Source of the DNA: Vibrio cyclitrophicus | GTDB taxonomy: Bacteria > Pseudomonadota > Gammaproteobacteria > Enterobacterales > Vibrionaceae | Direction of reading: 5' to 3' | Length of the DNA stretch: 64,000 nt | NCBI RefSeq assembly: GCF_024347435.1 | Contig: NZ_AP025480.1 | Span: 1,612,001 to 1,676,000 of the forward strand | Shown here: piece after piece, positions 44,744 to 54,578 of the stretch | How the letters are laid out: each line of letters begins with the position of its first letter | Position numbering within the stretch: the first letter of the stretch is position 1 | The notes under the pieces: generated by a model | The model's input: the letters and a program-made list of their open reading frames with translations, nothing else | What the model was told of the DNA's origin: nothing | The model's database searches: none | Translations under genes and position numbers: made by a program

Positions 44744-47599
44744 TTACGCTTTACGAATATTACAAAGGGTTACTTTCGTTTCCTGCATCAACGTGACAGG
44801 GTCGTAACCATATGTGGTTGCGGTATTGGCTGATTCACCAATAACGTAAGGATCAGTGCCTTCAGGGTACTTAGAACGCAAATCTTCGCCTTCGAACTTA
44901 CCACCGAAGTGGAACGGCAAGAACGCTAAACCCGGTTTAACACGACGAGTCACCATCGCTTTGACCTTGATACGGCCTTTCTCTGCACCTTCAACCCAAA
45001 CATCATCGCCATCTTTGAAGCCAATGTCGTTTGCGTCTTTCGGGTTCACTTCAACAAACATCTCTTGTTGAAGTTCTGCTAGCCAAGGGTTAGAACGTGT
45101 TTCTTCACCACCACCTTCGTACTCAACCAGACGACCAGAAGTCAGAATGATTGGGTATTCACCAGACTTGTCTTGGTCTTGAATTGACTTGTACAACGTA
45201 GGAACACGGAAAATCGCTTCTTTGTCATCCCAAGTTGGGTAATCAGCAACAAGGTCACGACGTGGTGTGTAAAGTGGCTCACGGTGTAGAGGTACGCGAT
45301 CTGGGAATGTCCAAACAATTGCACGTGCTTTCGCATTACCAAACGGGATACAACCATGCTTGATAGCCACACGTTGGATGCCACCAGAAACGTCGGTCTT
45401 CCAGTTCTTACCTTCCGCTGAAGCTTTCTCTTCTGCGGTTAGATCGTCCCACCAACCCAGTTGCTTCAGAAGTTTGTCACTGAATTCTGGGTAACCGTCT
45501 TTGATTTCGCTGCCTTTCGAGTAGCTGTCTTCCGCCAAGATACTTTGACCTTCGAACTCCACACCGAAACGAGTACGGAAGTTACCGCCGCCCTCTGCTA
45601 CCGGTTTAGACGTATCGTAAAGGATGTGCGTACCTGGGTGTTTCATTTCTGGGTTGCCCCAACATGGCCACGGAAGACCGTAAGTCTCGCCATTTGCTGG
45701 ACCGCCTTCTGCTGCAAGCGTGGTTTTGTGGAACGTGTGCCAGTTTTGTTGGTGCTCTTTCAAACGTTCTGGGCTTTGACCTGTGTAGCCGATTGTCCAC
45801 ATACCCTTGTTGAATTCACGAGTGATGTCTTCAATCAGTGGTTGGTTGTTCTCAACACGGATGTTTTTGAACAACTGATCAGAGAAACCAAGCTTCTTAG
45901 AAAGAAGGTACATAATTTCGTGGTCAGGTTTAGATTCGAACAGAGGATCAACAACCTTGTCACGCCACTGTAGAGAACGGTTTGACGCCGTTACACTGCC
46001 GTAGGTTTCAAATTGAGTGGTTGCTGGAAGCAAGTAAACGCCGTCGGAGCGATCGTTCATTACTGCCGCGACTGTTGGGTATGGGTCAACAATAACCATC
46101 ATATCCAGCTTCTGCATCGCCTTCTTCATCTCTGGACCACGAGTCTGAGAGTTCACCGCGTGACCCCAGTAGAACATGGCGCGGATGTTTTCGCGTTGGC
46201 GAATCTTGTCTTTGTCTTCAAGCACACCATCAACCCAACGAGATACAGGAATACCTGCACTGTTCATTGGTTTTTGACCGCCGTATGCGTTGTCGTCAAA
46301 GCGTCCTTTGATCCAGTCAAAGTCAACTTCCCAGACTTTAGACCAGTGACGCCAAGAACCTTCAGACAAGCCGTAGTAGCCTGGAAGTGTGTCAGACAGT
46401 ACGCCAAGGTCAGTTGCGCCTTGTACGTTATCGTGTCCACGGAAAATGTTTGCACCGCCGCCTGATTTACCGATGTTACCTAGCGCAAGCTCAAGGACAC
46501 AGTAAGCACGTGTGTTGTTGTTACCAGTAGTATGTTGAGTACCACCCATACACCAAACAATACACCCCGGGCGGTTTTCAGAAAGTAGTTTCGCAGTTTG
46601 GTAAACGTCTTCTTCGCTTACGCCTGTCACACGTTCAACTTCTGCTGGGTTCCATTTCGCCACTTCTTCACGGATTTCTTCCATACCGAATACACGTTGG
46701 CGAATGAACTCTTTGTCTTCCCATTGGTTTCCAAATACATGCCATAAGATGCCCCAAATGAAGGCAACATCTGAACCCGGGCGAAGAGAAACATAGTGAT
46801 CAGATTTCGCAGCAGTACGCGTACGGCGAGGATCCGCAACTACGATTTTACAGTTGTTCTTCTCTTTCGCGATCAGGATGTGTTGCATCGCAACCGGGTG
46901 AGCTTCTGCAGGGTTCGAGCCAATGAATAGCATTGATTTACAGTTGTGCATGTCATTGAACGAGTTTGTCATCGCACCGTAACCCCAAGTGTTCGCAACA
47001 CCGGCTACTGTGGTTGAGTGACAAATACGAGCTTGATGGTCAACGTTGTTTGTTCCCCACAAAGACGCCATCTTACGGAATGCGTAAGCTTGCTCGTTAC
47101 TGTGTTTTGCACTGCCGAGGAAGTAAACCGAATCAGGGCCAGATTCCTTACGCAGTTCTAGCGCCTTGTTGCCGATTTCTTCAATCGCTTGTTCCCAGGA
47201 AAGCTTCTTCCACTTACCGCCTTCCAATTTCATTGGGTACTTAAGACGACGTTCACCGTGGCCGTGCTCACGTAGTGCTGCACCTTTCGCACAGTGTCCA
47301 CCAGCGTTAAATGGGTGATCGAAAGCAGGCTCTTGACCCGTCCATACACCATTTTGAACTTCAGCGTAGATACCACAACCTACGGAGCAGTGAGAACAGA
47401 TAGTACGTTTTACTTCTGTTTTCGCTTCTGGGTCGACTGATTTAGCCTGTGCTTTCTTCATCATGCCCGGTGCGAATAGACTTGCGCCTACAACCGCGCC
47501 ACCAGCAGCAAGTGAAGTGTTTTTCATGAAGGCGCGACGAGACACACCTAGCTGATTCGTTTCTTTGCTCACACTATCGGAGCGTTTGACAAGTTTCAT
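44744..47599 (-). CDS. Formate dehydrogenase catalytic (alpha) subunit, Cys-type
   Basis: 951 residues, molybdenum/tungsten bis-MGD enzyme oxidising formate to CO2. A Tat signal (SRRAFMKNTSLAAGGAVVGAS, about 20-45) exports it folded. The N-terminal [4Fe-4S] motif is CSHCSVGCGIYAEV near 68. The metal ligand is cysteine, not selenocysteine: the codon in RICHSTTVAGVANTWGYG (near 190) is TGT. Molybdopterin contacts include GSNPAEAHPVAMQHI and GGTQHTTGNNNTRAY. A small Tat-motif gene lies 10 bases upstream. Confidence 0.96.
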   Translation of the reverse strand: MKLVKRSDSVSKETNQLGVSRRAFMKNTSLAAGGAVVGASLFAPGMMKKAQAKSVDPEAKTEVKRTICSHCSVGCGIYAEVQNGVWTGQEPAFDHPFNAGGHCAKGAALREHGHGERRLKYPMKLEGGKWKKLSWEQAIEEIGNKALELRKESGPDSVYFLGSAKHSNEQAYAFRKMASLWGTNNVDHQARICHSTTVAGVANTWGYGAMTNSFNDMHNCKSMLFIGSNPAEAHPVAMQHILIAKEKNNCKIVVADPRRTRTAAKSDHYVSLRPGSDVAFIWGILWHVFGNQWEDKEFIRQRVFGMEEIREEVAKWNPAEVERVTGVSEEDVYQTAKLLSENRPGCIVWCMGGTQHTTGNNNTRAYCVLELALGNIGKSGGGANIFRGHDNVQGATDLGVLSDTLPGYYGLSEGSWRHWSKVWEVDFDWIKGRFDDNAYGGQKPMNSAGIPVSRWVDGVLEDKDKIRQRENIRAMFYWGHAVNSQTRGPEMKKAMQKLDMMVIVDPYPTVAAVMNDRSDGVYLLPATTQFETYGSVTASNRSLQWRDKVVDPLFESKPDHEIMYLLSKKLGFSDQLFKNIRVENNQPLIEDITREFNKGMWTIGYTGQSPERLKEHQQNWHTFHKTTLAAEGGPANGETYGLPWPCWGNPEMKHPGTHILYDTSKPVAEGGGNFRTRFGVEFEGQSILAEDSYSKGSEIKDGYPEFSDKLLKQLGWWDDLTAEEKASAEGKNWKTDVSGGIQRVAIKHGCIPFGNAKARAIVWTFPDRVPLHREPLYTPRRDLVADYPTWDDKEAIFRVPTLYKSIQDQDKSGEYPIILTSGRLVEYEGGGEETRSNPWLAELQQEMFVEVNPKDANDIGFKDGDDVWVEGAEKGRIKVKAMVTRRVKPGLAFLPFHFGGKFEGEDLRSKYPEGTDPYVIGESANTATTYGYDPVTLMQETKVTLCNIRKA

Positions 47600-47609
47600 C
47601 CGTTATCTC

Positions 47610-47813
47610 CTAAAGTGTGTCGTAGTAATCGCGAATATGTTGCGTTTCACGATAGCCCGTCTTCTTCACGTCTTTTTCAGGTATTTCAACCGTTTCTGAA
47701 GCGGTTGCCACTTTGGTTGTACCAGCGACAACGGCACCAGCAACGGCTGCAGTCGTTAAACCTTTGAGTAAGTCTCTACGGCTTGTATCTATTTCTTTAT
47801 TATCTTTCATCAT
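47610..47813 (-). CDS. Small Tat-signal protein of the fdh operon
   Basis: 67 residues starting with a Tat signal (TSRRDLLKGLTTAAVAGAVVAG), then only about 35 mature residues ending HIRDYYDTL. Such tiny Tat proteins commonly precede fdhA in this cluster type; they may help assembly or export. Two ATGs in tandem (47813 and 47810) are both reachable from AAGGA; the second gives better spacing. The gap to the fdhA start is 10 bases. Confidence 0.85.
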   Translation of the reverse strand: MMKDNKEIDTSRRDLLKGLTTAAVAGAVVAGTTKVATASETVEIPEKDVKKTGYRETQHIRDYYDTL

Positions 47814-47886
47814 TGCTTCCTTACCTTGCGGTAGATCTTTTTGGAGGCTTCATGCCCCTCTATCGATATAATCGCGTACTGCTCGA

Positions 47887-48525
47887 TTACTCGTAATCAG
47901 TGACGTTTTTCACATCAATCTTTAATTTGTGTTTACTACTTTTTGTATTCACGCTGAAACGAACCTGCTCCAACGTTAAGAATGCTTCACATAGCTGAGC
48001 TGCAGATTTGTAGAAGTTGGCACTCTCTGCTGCTTCAAGCTGACGTGTAAATGAGTTAAACCAAGGACCGATATGTTTATTGAAAACGGCTTGTTGTAAC
48101 GCGTCTTCTTCATCGGTTAGCATCGCCATTACTTCACAAAGAGCCGCGATATGATCTTCAGGCTCTTTAACCTGCTCATCACGCTCAATGCCAAGCAATT
48201 CAAGATCGTGACGGATCTCAGCTAATGGTTTCTCCATCATCGATCCTGTTCTATGCCAAGACCCAAATGGAACAATCTCCCCACGACCAATGCCAATGAA
48301 CAAGTCTTGATATTCGTCTTCAAGAGCTTCACGGTTTGATTCTGTTGCCGCTTGTTGAATGGTAATCCAAGCCTTTTGCATAGCGCTTTCAGACGCTTCA
48401 ATATCTAGTGTTTTTAGAAAGTCGATCACCTCTTCAGAAGGTGCGCTACGAAACAGTGCAGATAGAACTAAATAGATCTCGGTTCTTAGTGTCTGTTCTT
48501 GTGCCTGATCTAAATTCGTTTCCAA
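47887..48525 (-). CDS. TorD/DmsD-family molybdoenzyme chaperone
   Basis: 212 residues, all helical. It has the pattern of TorD chaperones: LSALFRSAPSEEVIDFL near the start, the YQDLFIGIGRGEIVPFGSWHRTG motif near 90 and PEDHIAALCEVMAML near 145. It most likely binds the FdhA Tat signal and guards cofactor insertion before export. It starts nine bases after the polyferredoxin gene. Confidence 0.9.
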   Translation of the reverse strand: METNLDQAQEQTLRTEIYLVLSALFRSAPSEEVIDFLKTLDIEASESAMQKAWITIQQAATESNREALEDEYQDLFIGIGRGEIVPFGSWHRTGSMMEKPLAEIRHDLELLGIERDEQVKEPEDHIAALCEVMAMLTDEEDALQQAVFNKHIGPWFNSFTRQLEAAESANFYKSAAQLCEAFLTLEQVRFSVNTKSSKHKLKIDVKNVTDYE

Positions 48526-48534
48526 GGCTAACTC

Positions 48535-50196
48535 CTAGTATTTCAATTGTTTCAATGGGTCTTGAGCCATTGAATCGAACATATCCACCACACGACAGTC
48601 TTCACACATCGCAATACGATTAATCGCTGCTTCATCTGAAAAGTGAGAGTGACCGCGTAACTTGTTCTGTAACATGTCAATCATAGATTGAGGTGCGAAT
48701 GGTTTATGGCAACGCACACATTCCGCTGCTTTCTCTTCATGAATCACAACCGCTTTCTGACGTTCTTCTTTCACCCAATTCATACGAGGCGTTAGCGTCA
48801 GAACATTCTCAGGACATGCTTTTTCACACAGACCACATTGAATACAGTCTTGTTCGACAAACTTAAGCGATGGAGATGCGCCATCGGTATGCAGAGCACG
48901 TGTCGGACACACAGCCACACAACTCATACACAAAGTACAATCTTTGCTTTCACACGAAACCGTGCCGTATGGTGCATTCGAAGGAAGCTCAACAATGTTC
49001 TCAACTGGAATACGAGACGTAGACATAGCATCAAGTGCTGTGAACAAACGTTGACGCTTATTGCCTTGAAGATCGCCAAGTGCAAGGTCGAATGAATCAA
49101 CACATAGTGTCGGAGGACCTTCGCGAAGCGATTCTAGGTAAAGGATATCGATGGTTTCTTTCGGAATACCAATCTGGTCAAGAAGCTCTTGAGCGATCCC
49201 TACTTCGTTATTAAGAACGCGAATGATGGTTTCTGGCATAAAACGAGAAGCTGCAAACAGAACCTGAGTCGCGCCATTTACTAGAGCTGCAAACCAAGTA
49301 TCGATACCAATAGAAGGCAGTTCTTCGACAACAATCGGAATCACATTATCTGGTAGCGCTTTAAGAGCCATCACGTTGTAAGTTTCATGACGTGAGCTAC
49401 AAATAAGCACGATTGGATCCAGACCGCCCGCTTGCTCGTAGTTAGCTAGTGTACGTTCAATGAATTTTTGAGTATCGTCGGGATTAGGCAATGCGTAAGA
49501 GATTGCTTCTGTCGGACAGCTTGTTGCACAAGTCCCCACGCCTTGGCATAGGTAAGGGTTAATCTCGATCTTATGACCCGTCTTATCCGAGCCCTCACTT
49601 GATAGTGCGCCAGCAGGACAAGCATCTACACAACGCTCACAGCCTTTTACGCCACGAGAACTGTGCGCACATAGGTCTGTGTCCAAACGGAAGAACTTAG
49701 GCTTATCAAATGTGCCCATTAGCGTTGGAATCTCTTCCAGTGCTTCAGCCAGTTTTGGATAACCGCGCCCTACTGGGTAATAACCCGGTACAGGTACTTC
49801 TTCTGTCATGCAACTATTCAGGCAAAGGTCTAAAACCACATCGAAACAATCGTGATTAATGGCCACTTTCGCTAGGTTGCTCGATGTGCCTTTACTTTCG
49901 ATCACAACTTCAAACGTGCCAAGGAAACCGGATACTTGAACCGAATTCGCGAAATACAGTTCAGGGTTTGTGCCCTTTTCGCCGTCTGTTGACAATAAGG
50001 TTAGGCTCGTTAATTGAGGTAATTGAGCCGCAGCACTTTCAATGATCGCAGTTGGACCAATAATAAGAGTGTTACCGCCGCTTTCGTAGCTAACAGTAGG
50101 TGGAATCAGATTTGTTAACTCAACTGTATTTTCAAAGGCATACAGTCTTGCTTTAGCGTTATTTGAAGTTGCTTGTTCTAATAATTGTTTAAGCAT
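48535..50196 (-). CDS. Polyferredoxin (4Fe-4S) of the fdh operon
   Basis: 553 residues with several [4Fe-4S] motifs: CAHSSRGVKGCERCVDACP (about 170), CQGVGTCATSCP, CESKDCTLCMSCVAVCP (about 415), CIQCGLCEKACP and a CxxC pair late (CVRCHKPF with CEDCRV). Between the clusters lies a region (about 265-395) with CSSRHETYNV. Cytoplasmic, with no signal or membrane helix. Likely an electron carrier or maturation factor for formate dehydrogenase; the exact partner is unknown. It heads the structural part of the operon after a gap with a terminator and an FNR-like palindrome. Confidence 0.85.
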   Translation of the reverse strand: MLKQLLEQATSNNAKARLYAFENTVELTNLIPPTVSYESGGNTLIIGPTAIIESAAAQLPQLTSLTLLSTDGEKGTNPELYFANSVQVSGFLGTFEVVIESKGTSSNLAKVAINHDCFDVVLDLCLNSCMTEEVPVPGYYPVGRGYPKLAEALEEIPTLMGTFDKPKFFRLDTDLCAHSSRGVKGCERCVDACPAGALSSEGSDKTGHKIEINPYLCQGVGTCATSCPTEAISYALPNPDDTQKFIERTLANYEQAGGLDPIVLICSSRHETYNVMALKALPDNVIPIVVEELPSIGIDTWFAALVNGATQVLFAASRFMPETIIRVLNNEVGIAQELLDQIGIPKETIDILYLESLREGPPTLCVDSFDLALGDLQGNKRQRLFTALDAMSTSRIPVENIVELPSNAPYGTVSCESKDCTLCMSCVAVCPTRALHTDGASPSLKFVEQDCIQCGLCEKACPENVLTLTPRMNWVKEERQKAVVIHEEKAAECVRCHKPFAPQSMIDMLQNKLRGHSHFSDEAAINRIAMCEDCRVVDMFDSMAQDPLKQLKY

Positions 50197-50284
50197 TGCT
50201 CAGCTCCATCTTTGGACATGGATAATCTGTTCAACCTTCATTGTAGTTAGCGTTCGAGAACTTGCTGAGTAATCGCTTAACCGT

Positions 50285-50298
50285 TTGAGATTGCTCAA
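50285..50298 (-). promoter_or_regulatory. FNR-like palindrome upstream of the fdh operon
   Basis: TTGAGATTGCTCAA has perfect 5-bp arms with a 4-base spacer. It differs from the FNR box by one base in each arm and lies about 90 bases before the polyferredoxin start. Confidence 0.45.
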
Positions 50299-50435
50299 CA
50301 AGTCAATCTTACTCAGGCTATCTACAAAAAAGTTGATAATAAACGTTATTTAGCAAATGCCATGCCAATTTAATATCCATTTTATTTCAATAGGTTAGAG
50401 TGAATTCTTGCGTAATTATCATTTGAATTAAGAAT

Positions 50436-50471
50436 AAAAAAACCGCTTGGGACATTTTGTCGCAAGCGGTT
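50436..50471 (-). terminator. Terminator after the DUF3306 gene
   Basis: AACCGCTTG (50441-50449) pairs with CAAGCGGTT (50463-50471); eight T's follow on the minus strand. It splits the DUF3305-DUF3306 unit from the fdh operon. Confidence 0.85.
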
Positions 50472-50496
50472 CATTGAGTGTTTAGTCAAAATGTAC

Positions 50497-51168
50497 CTAT
50501 TCTTTGTGTGGTATATTTTGTCCCATTTTTTTCAGGTCAGCTTCGTCTGATATTGCAGCGCCAATATCGGGAACTGTGTTTTTATACAGTTCTTTTTCTT
50601 CTTCGGCTATTTCGGCACTTTCTGACGTTTCAAGTTCATTGTCAGAGACCTCAAGATCGCTTTCAGTACCTTCTAAAACGTCACCCTCATCTTTATTATC
50701 AATGACTTGCTCTTCTTCTAGCGTAGTTTCTTCTTCTGTTTTATCTTTAACCCAATCACGCAAGGTTTCTGCAACCCCTTCAGAAAGAGACTTCAAATTA
50801 CTGTAATCATCGTCGTAATCATCTAAACCATCACGAACGTTGAACTCTTCTGAGAGGAATAATTTACGCAACGCCGCTTTTTTTACGCTTTCTGATGCTT
50901 CTGAAACCAATAATTGAGCAACAGAAACGTCTTCTTCTGGCGCTAAACCTTGAACATCAGTCGCCTCTTCAGCGCCTGCTGATGACAACGTCGTTTCAGT
51001 AGAAGCTTCAGTATCGACTTGTTCGATCTCAGAGGATGCATTTGACTGACCTGACGAAATCTCAGAAGAAGATTCAGTTATCTCAAGCGTTTGTTCTGTT
51101 TCCTGAGACTCGTCAGTAGATTCATCAAGCTTTCGTTGAGACCAACGACTAAAAAAGTTAGTTGCCAT
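50497..51168 (-). CDS. DUF3306 family acidic protein
   Basis: 223 residues with no membrane segment. The start FFSRWSQRKLDE is the family's usual N-terminal motif. A Glu/Ser-rich acidic, disordered stretch (20-80) is followed by the core VAQLLVSEASESVKKAALRKLFLSEEFNVRDGLDDYDDDY (about 82-122) and a second acidic region. The tail AAISDEADLKKMGQNIPHKE is like other members. It overlaps the DUF3305 gene by 11 bases; both regularly sit beside formate dehydrogenase genes. Role unknown. Confidence 0.85.
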   Translation of the reverse strand: MATNFFSRWSQRKLDESTDESQETEQTLEITESSSEISSGQSNASSEIEQVDTEASTETTLSSAGAEEATDVQGLAPEEDVSVAQLLVSEASESVKKAALRKLFLSEEFNVRDGLDDYDDDYSNLKSLSEGVAETLRDWVKDKTEEETTLEEEQVIDNKDEGDVLEGTESDLEVSDNELETSESAEIAEEEKELYKNTVPDIGAAISDEADLKKMGQNIPHKE

Positions 51169-51622
51169 TTGATCGACCCGCGCCTTTGCGTTTTTTACGT
51201 CTTGCTTCTAATAACTCGCCATGACGACCGATAAACGCTTCCATCCAAGCTTGTACAGGCAACGGAATGTCGTATGAAAGTACTTGGTTGTCACCGTCCA
51301 TGTATTGCCCTGCAACGGTTTGTGATGCCGTAAGTAACTGAATCACAGGCTTAACACCAGAATCGACGTTATCCATCACTAAGAATAGCTTAGGTTGCTG
51401 AGAGCTTAGGTTGAAACGGTAGTCTGTACGCTCGTCTTTATGTAATTGAAGCAAACAAACGTCTTGGGTATCGTATTCTGGCGACAGTTCAAATCCCGTC
51501 AATTCCCATTGCGTGGTTACCCAGATACCTGTTTTGATCTCTTTCTCTATTCTTTGGACACCGATTGGCCAAGCTGCTTCAGTTTTTTCATATTGTTCTT
51601 TGAATTCTTTTGTCTCAGACAT
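51158..51622 (-). CDS. DUF3305 family protein
   Basis: 154 residues, soluble, with no signal. The motif WPIGVQRIEKEIKTGIWVTTQWELTGFE is typical for DUF3305, and the basic C-terminus (LEARRKKRKGAGR) ends it. It precedes and overlaps DUF3306. Its start lies four bases after the stop of a 43-codon ORF. Function is unknown; context ties it to formate dehydrogenase maturation or use. Confidence 0.85.
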   Translation of the reverse strand: MSETKEFKEQYEKTEAAWPIGVQRIEKEIKTGIWVTTQWELTGFELSPEYDTQDVCLLQLHKDERTDYRFNLSSQQPKLFLVMDNVDSGVKPVIQLLTASQTVAGQYMDGDNQVLSYDIPLPVQAWMEAFIGRHGELLEARRKKRKGAGRSNGN

Positions 51623-51625
51623 ACT

Positions 51626-51757
51626 TCACCCAATTGATTTTCTTTGGTCTGAATGCACTTTGGACATTTTGTACTGTGCGCAATCATATACACCCCATAA
51701 AGCAATAAACACGCCAATATGGATTAATTGCGAGAGCGTATCTATAGCGTCCGCCAT
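51626..51757 (-). CDS. Possible 43-residue protein upstream of DUF3305
   Basis: A 44-codon frame starting MADAIDTLSQLIHIGVFIAL, then WGVYDCAQYK and a hydrophilic tail. One short hydrophobic stretch (about 11-22) could be a membrane helix. Its stop is three bases before the DUF3305 start, so translation could be coupled. No strong ribosome site precedes the ATG (51757). I do not recognise a family; it may be a leader peptide or small subunit. Confidence 0.45.
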   Translation of the reverse strand: MADAIDTLSQLIHIGVFIALWGVYDCAQYKMSKVHSDQRKSIG

Positions 51758-51974
51758 CAAGTTGTCACTATAACGTTAGTTGATAGCGGTTGTTTCATAC
51801 AACTCCACACGATGAACTCTCATATTTTGCGCTATTTTAATCTAATGCTTCATGTTTCCATCAATCCCCGTTATTTTGGAATGAGATTTGCTTAAGTATG
51901 AACTAAAGAATCAATTAACAGAGCGGTGCTAGACCTCCTTGTTACAAACCTATCTCATTAAGTAGGAAGTGATT

Positions 51975-52820
51975 GTGGTAAAACCAAACATAATAAAAAC
52001 CAGCGAAAACCCACTTCAGACAATCGAAGTTGAAGTGTTCGACGAATATGGTGAGAAACTAACTAAACAGATCGCTTGCGAACGCCCTCTTACCGTGATG
52101 TTGAACTGGAAAGAGATCGTAACCCTGATGACACTCGGCTCTCGTCCTGAGTCATTAGTATTAGGTTATTTGAAAAACCAGAGCTTCCTTTCCGATCCCG
52201 AAGCGGTTGAATCTATCATCATCGATTGGGAAACCAGCTCTGCTGCGGTTATTACCAAAGAAGATACGAGCCAACTTGAGCAAGCGCTTAAGAAGAAAAC
52301 AGTGACCTCTGGCTGTGGTCAAGGCACCATGTATGGCAACGTAATGAAGCAGTTGGAAGATTACCAGGTGCCTCAAAACAAGATTAAGCAATCTGAAATC
52401 TATACAGCGCTTGAAGCATTGACTCATTACAACGATACCTACAAGAAAGCCGGTGCGGTGCACGGTTGTGCGGTTTGCAAAGATGACAAGGTTCTATCGT
52501 TTGTTGAAGATGTTGGCCGACACAATGCCGTTGATACCTTAGCTGGTGAGATGTGGCTTAACAAAGAGTCAGGTGAAGACAAGATCTTCTATACCACAGG
52601 TCGTTTAACCTCTGAAATGGTCATCAAAGTAGCGCAGATGGGTATTCCTGTTCTGCTATCACGCTCTGGCGTAACGCAAATGGGCTTAGATTTGGCTCAA
52701 AAGTTCGGCATCACAACGATTGCTCGCGCTAAAGGCCTGCGTTTCCAAGTGTTCACGGGTGCAGACAAGATCGATTTTGATGTGAAAGGTGAACAATCAG
52801 CACCCGGACAAAAAGCGTGA
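51975..52820 (+). CDS. fdhD: Formate dehydrogenase sulfurtransferase FdhD
   Basis: 281 residues. FdhD moves sulfur from IscS to the molybdenum cofactor of formate dehydrogenase. The catalytic loop is TSGCGQGTMYG (near 112), with one cysteine where E. coli FdhD has CxxC. Other motifs are AGAVHGCAVCKDD, EDVGRHNAVDTLAGE and TTGRLTSEMVIKVAQMG. The start GTG at 51975 lies five bases after AGGAAG; a GTG two codons earlier is possible. Divergent from the fdh genes. Confidence 0.93.
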   Translation: MVKPNIIKTSENPLQTIEVEVFDEYGEKLTKQIACERPLTVMLNWKEIVTLMTLGSRPESLVLGYLKNQSFLSDPEAVESIIIDWETSSAAVITKEDTSQLEQALKKKTVTSGCGQGTMYGNVMKQLEDYQVPQNKIKQSEIYTALEALTHYNDTYKKAGAVHGCAVCKDDKVLSFVEDVGRHNAVDTLAGEMWLNKESGEDKIFYTTGRLTSEMVIKVAQMGIPVLLSRSGVTQMGLDLAQKFGITTIARAKGLRFQVFTGADKIDFDVKGEQSAPGQKA

Positions 52821-52900
52821 GTTTGACTTGGTGATTCACTAACTGCTTTTAATGTGAAATTCTGATGTGAAGAGTTAGTGGCTCACAATATATAGATACA

Positions 52901-52936
52901 AAAACGCCGTCATGCTTTTCAGTATGACGGCGTTTT
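52901..52936. terminator. Bidirectional terminator between fdhD and ybiT
   Basis: AAAACGCCGTCAT and ATGACGGCGTTTT (52901-52936) form a 13-bp stem between convergent genes. Confidence 0.9.
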
Positions 52937-52994
52937 CTTAGTTAAAGCTTCAGTTTCCCACCTGCTGAGTAGGAAACTAAGGTCAGCTTAATGC

Positions 52995-54578
52995 TTAGCC
53001 ACGAGCTTTCAAGAATTCAGCGTATGTACCGCGGAAGTCGTTGATCTTGCCATCTTTGATTTCAAGAACACGGGTCGCTAGCGAGTCTACAAATACACGG
53101 TCGTGAGATACGAAGAACAATGTGCCTTTGTAGTTCTCAAGAGCCAAGTTAAGCGCTTCGATAGACTCCATATCCATGTGGTTTGTTGGTTCATCCATTA
53201 GTAGGATGTTTGGCTTATGCATCATAATCTTACCAAGAAGCATACGACCTTGCTCACCACCAGAAATAACCTTTACAGATTTCTTAATGTCATCTTGACC
53301 AAACAACATACGACCTAGGAAACCACGAACAACCTGCTCGTCTTCACCTTCTTGGCGCCATTGACTCATCCAATCAAACAGGTTCATGTCTTCTTCGAAA
53401 TCATGAGCATGATCTTGAGCGTAGTAACCGATGTTTGAGTTTTCAGACCACTTGTACTCACCAGTGCGAGGCTCAAGAGCGCCAGCTAGTGTGTTAAGTA
53501 GTGTTGTTTTACCTACACCGTTTTCACCGATGATAGCAACACGCTCACCAACTTCGAAAATTGCATCGAACTTGCTGTATAGGTCTTCTTCAAAACCTTG
53601 GGATAGGTTTTCAACCACAAGCGCGTTACGGAATAGCTCTTTTGACTGTTCGAAACGGATAAATGGGTTTTGACGGCTAGACGCTTTAACTTCGTCTAGT
53701 TGAATTTTATCGATTTGTTTAGCACGAGACGTCGCTTGTTTCGCTTTAGATGCGTTAGCAGAGAAACGAGAAACGAACGTTTGAAGTTCAGCGATTTGTG
53801 CTTTCTTCTTAGCATTGTCTGACAGTAGACGCTCACGAGCCTGAGTCGCAGCCGTCATGTACTCATCGTAGTTACCTGGGAATAGACGAAGTTCGCCGTA
53901 ATCAAGGTCAGCCATGTGTGTACAAACAGAGTTTAGGAAGTGACGGTCGTGCGAAATGATGATCATTGTGCAGTTACGTTGGTTTAGCGTATCTTCCAAC
54001 CACTTGATCGTGTCCATGTCCAAGTTGTTCGTTGGTTCGTCAAGAAGCATGATATGCGGGTCTGCAAACAGTACTTGAGACAATAGAACACGAAGTTTCC
54101 AACCCGGTGCTACTTCGCTCATCAGGCCGAAGTGCATTGATTCTTCAATACCTACCGCAAGAAGAAGCTCACCCGCTTTCGCTTCTGCCATATAGCCGTC
54201 CATTTCAGCGAACTGAACTTCAAGGTCAGCCACTTTCATGCCGTCTTCTTCGCTCATTTCTGGCAAAGAGTAAATGCGGTCACGCTCTTGTTTAATAGCC
54301 CAAAGCTCTTTGTGACCCATGATAACCGTGTCGATTACCGTGAATTCTTCGTAAGCGAATTGGTCTTGGTTTAGTTTTGCAACGCGCTCGTTTGGATCGT
54401 AGCTTACGTTACCGGCAGTCGGCTCAAGTTCACCTGATAGGATCTTCATGAATGTCGATTTACCACAGCCATTCGCGCCGATTAGACCGTAGCGGTTGCC
54501 TTCGCCGAACTTAACTGAAATATTTTCGAAAAGTGGCTTAGCGCCGAATTGTTGGGTGATATTTGCTGTGGAGATCAA
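52995..54578 (-). CDS. ybiT: ABC-F ATPase YbiT
   Basis: 527 residues, soluble, two ABC domains: [18 protein letters not shown] near residue 34 with [13 protein letters not shown], and [14 protein letters not shown] near 352 with [16 protein letters not shown] and [13 protein letters not shown]. The linker ([33 protein letters not shown]) is characteristic of the YbiT group rather than EttA, Uup or YheS. ABC-F proteins act on ribosomes. Translated alone. Confidence 0.95.
   Translation of the reverse strand: MISTANITQQFGAKPLFENISVKFGEGNRYGLIGANGCGKSTFMKILSGELEPTAGNVSYDPNERVAKLNQDQFAYEEFTVIDTVIMGHKELWAIKQERDRIYSLPEMSEEDGMKVADLEVQFAEMDGYMAEAKAGELLLAVGIEESMHFGLMSEVAPGWKLRVLLSQVLFADPHIMLLDEPTNNLDMDTIKWLEDTLNQRNCTMIIISHDRHFLNSVCTHMADLDYGELRLFPGNYDEYMTAATQARERLLSDNAKKKAQIAELQTFVSRFSANASKAKQATSRAKQIDKIQLDEVKASSRQNPFIRFEQSKELFRNALVVENLSQGFEEDLYSKFDAIFEVGERVAIIGENGVGKTTLLNTLAGALEPRTGEYKWSENSNIGYYAQDHAHDFEEDMNLFDWMSQWRQEGEDEQVVRGFLGRMLFGQDDIKKSVKVISGGEQGRMLLGKIMMHKPNILLMDEPTNHMDMESIEALNLALENYKGTLFFVSHDRVFVDSLATRVLEIKDGKINDFRGTYAEFLKARG

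Noticed and set aside
46013-46465. 150-codon and nearby plus-strand ORFs inside fdhA
   Set aside because: Antisense to the conserved formate dehydrogenase; no ribosome site or motif.
47020-47030. Selenocysteine at the FdhA metal site
   Set aside because: The ligand codon is TGT, plain cysteine; no TGA lies in the frame.
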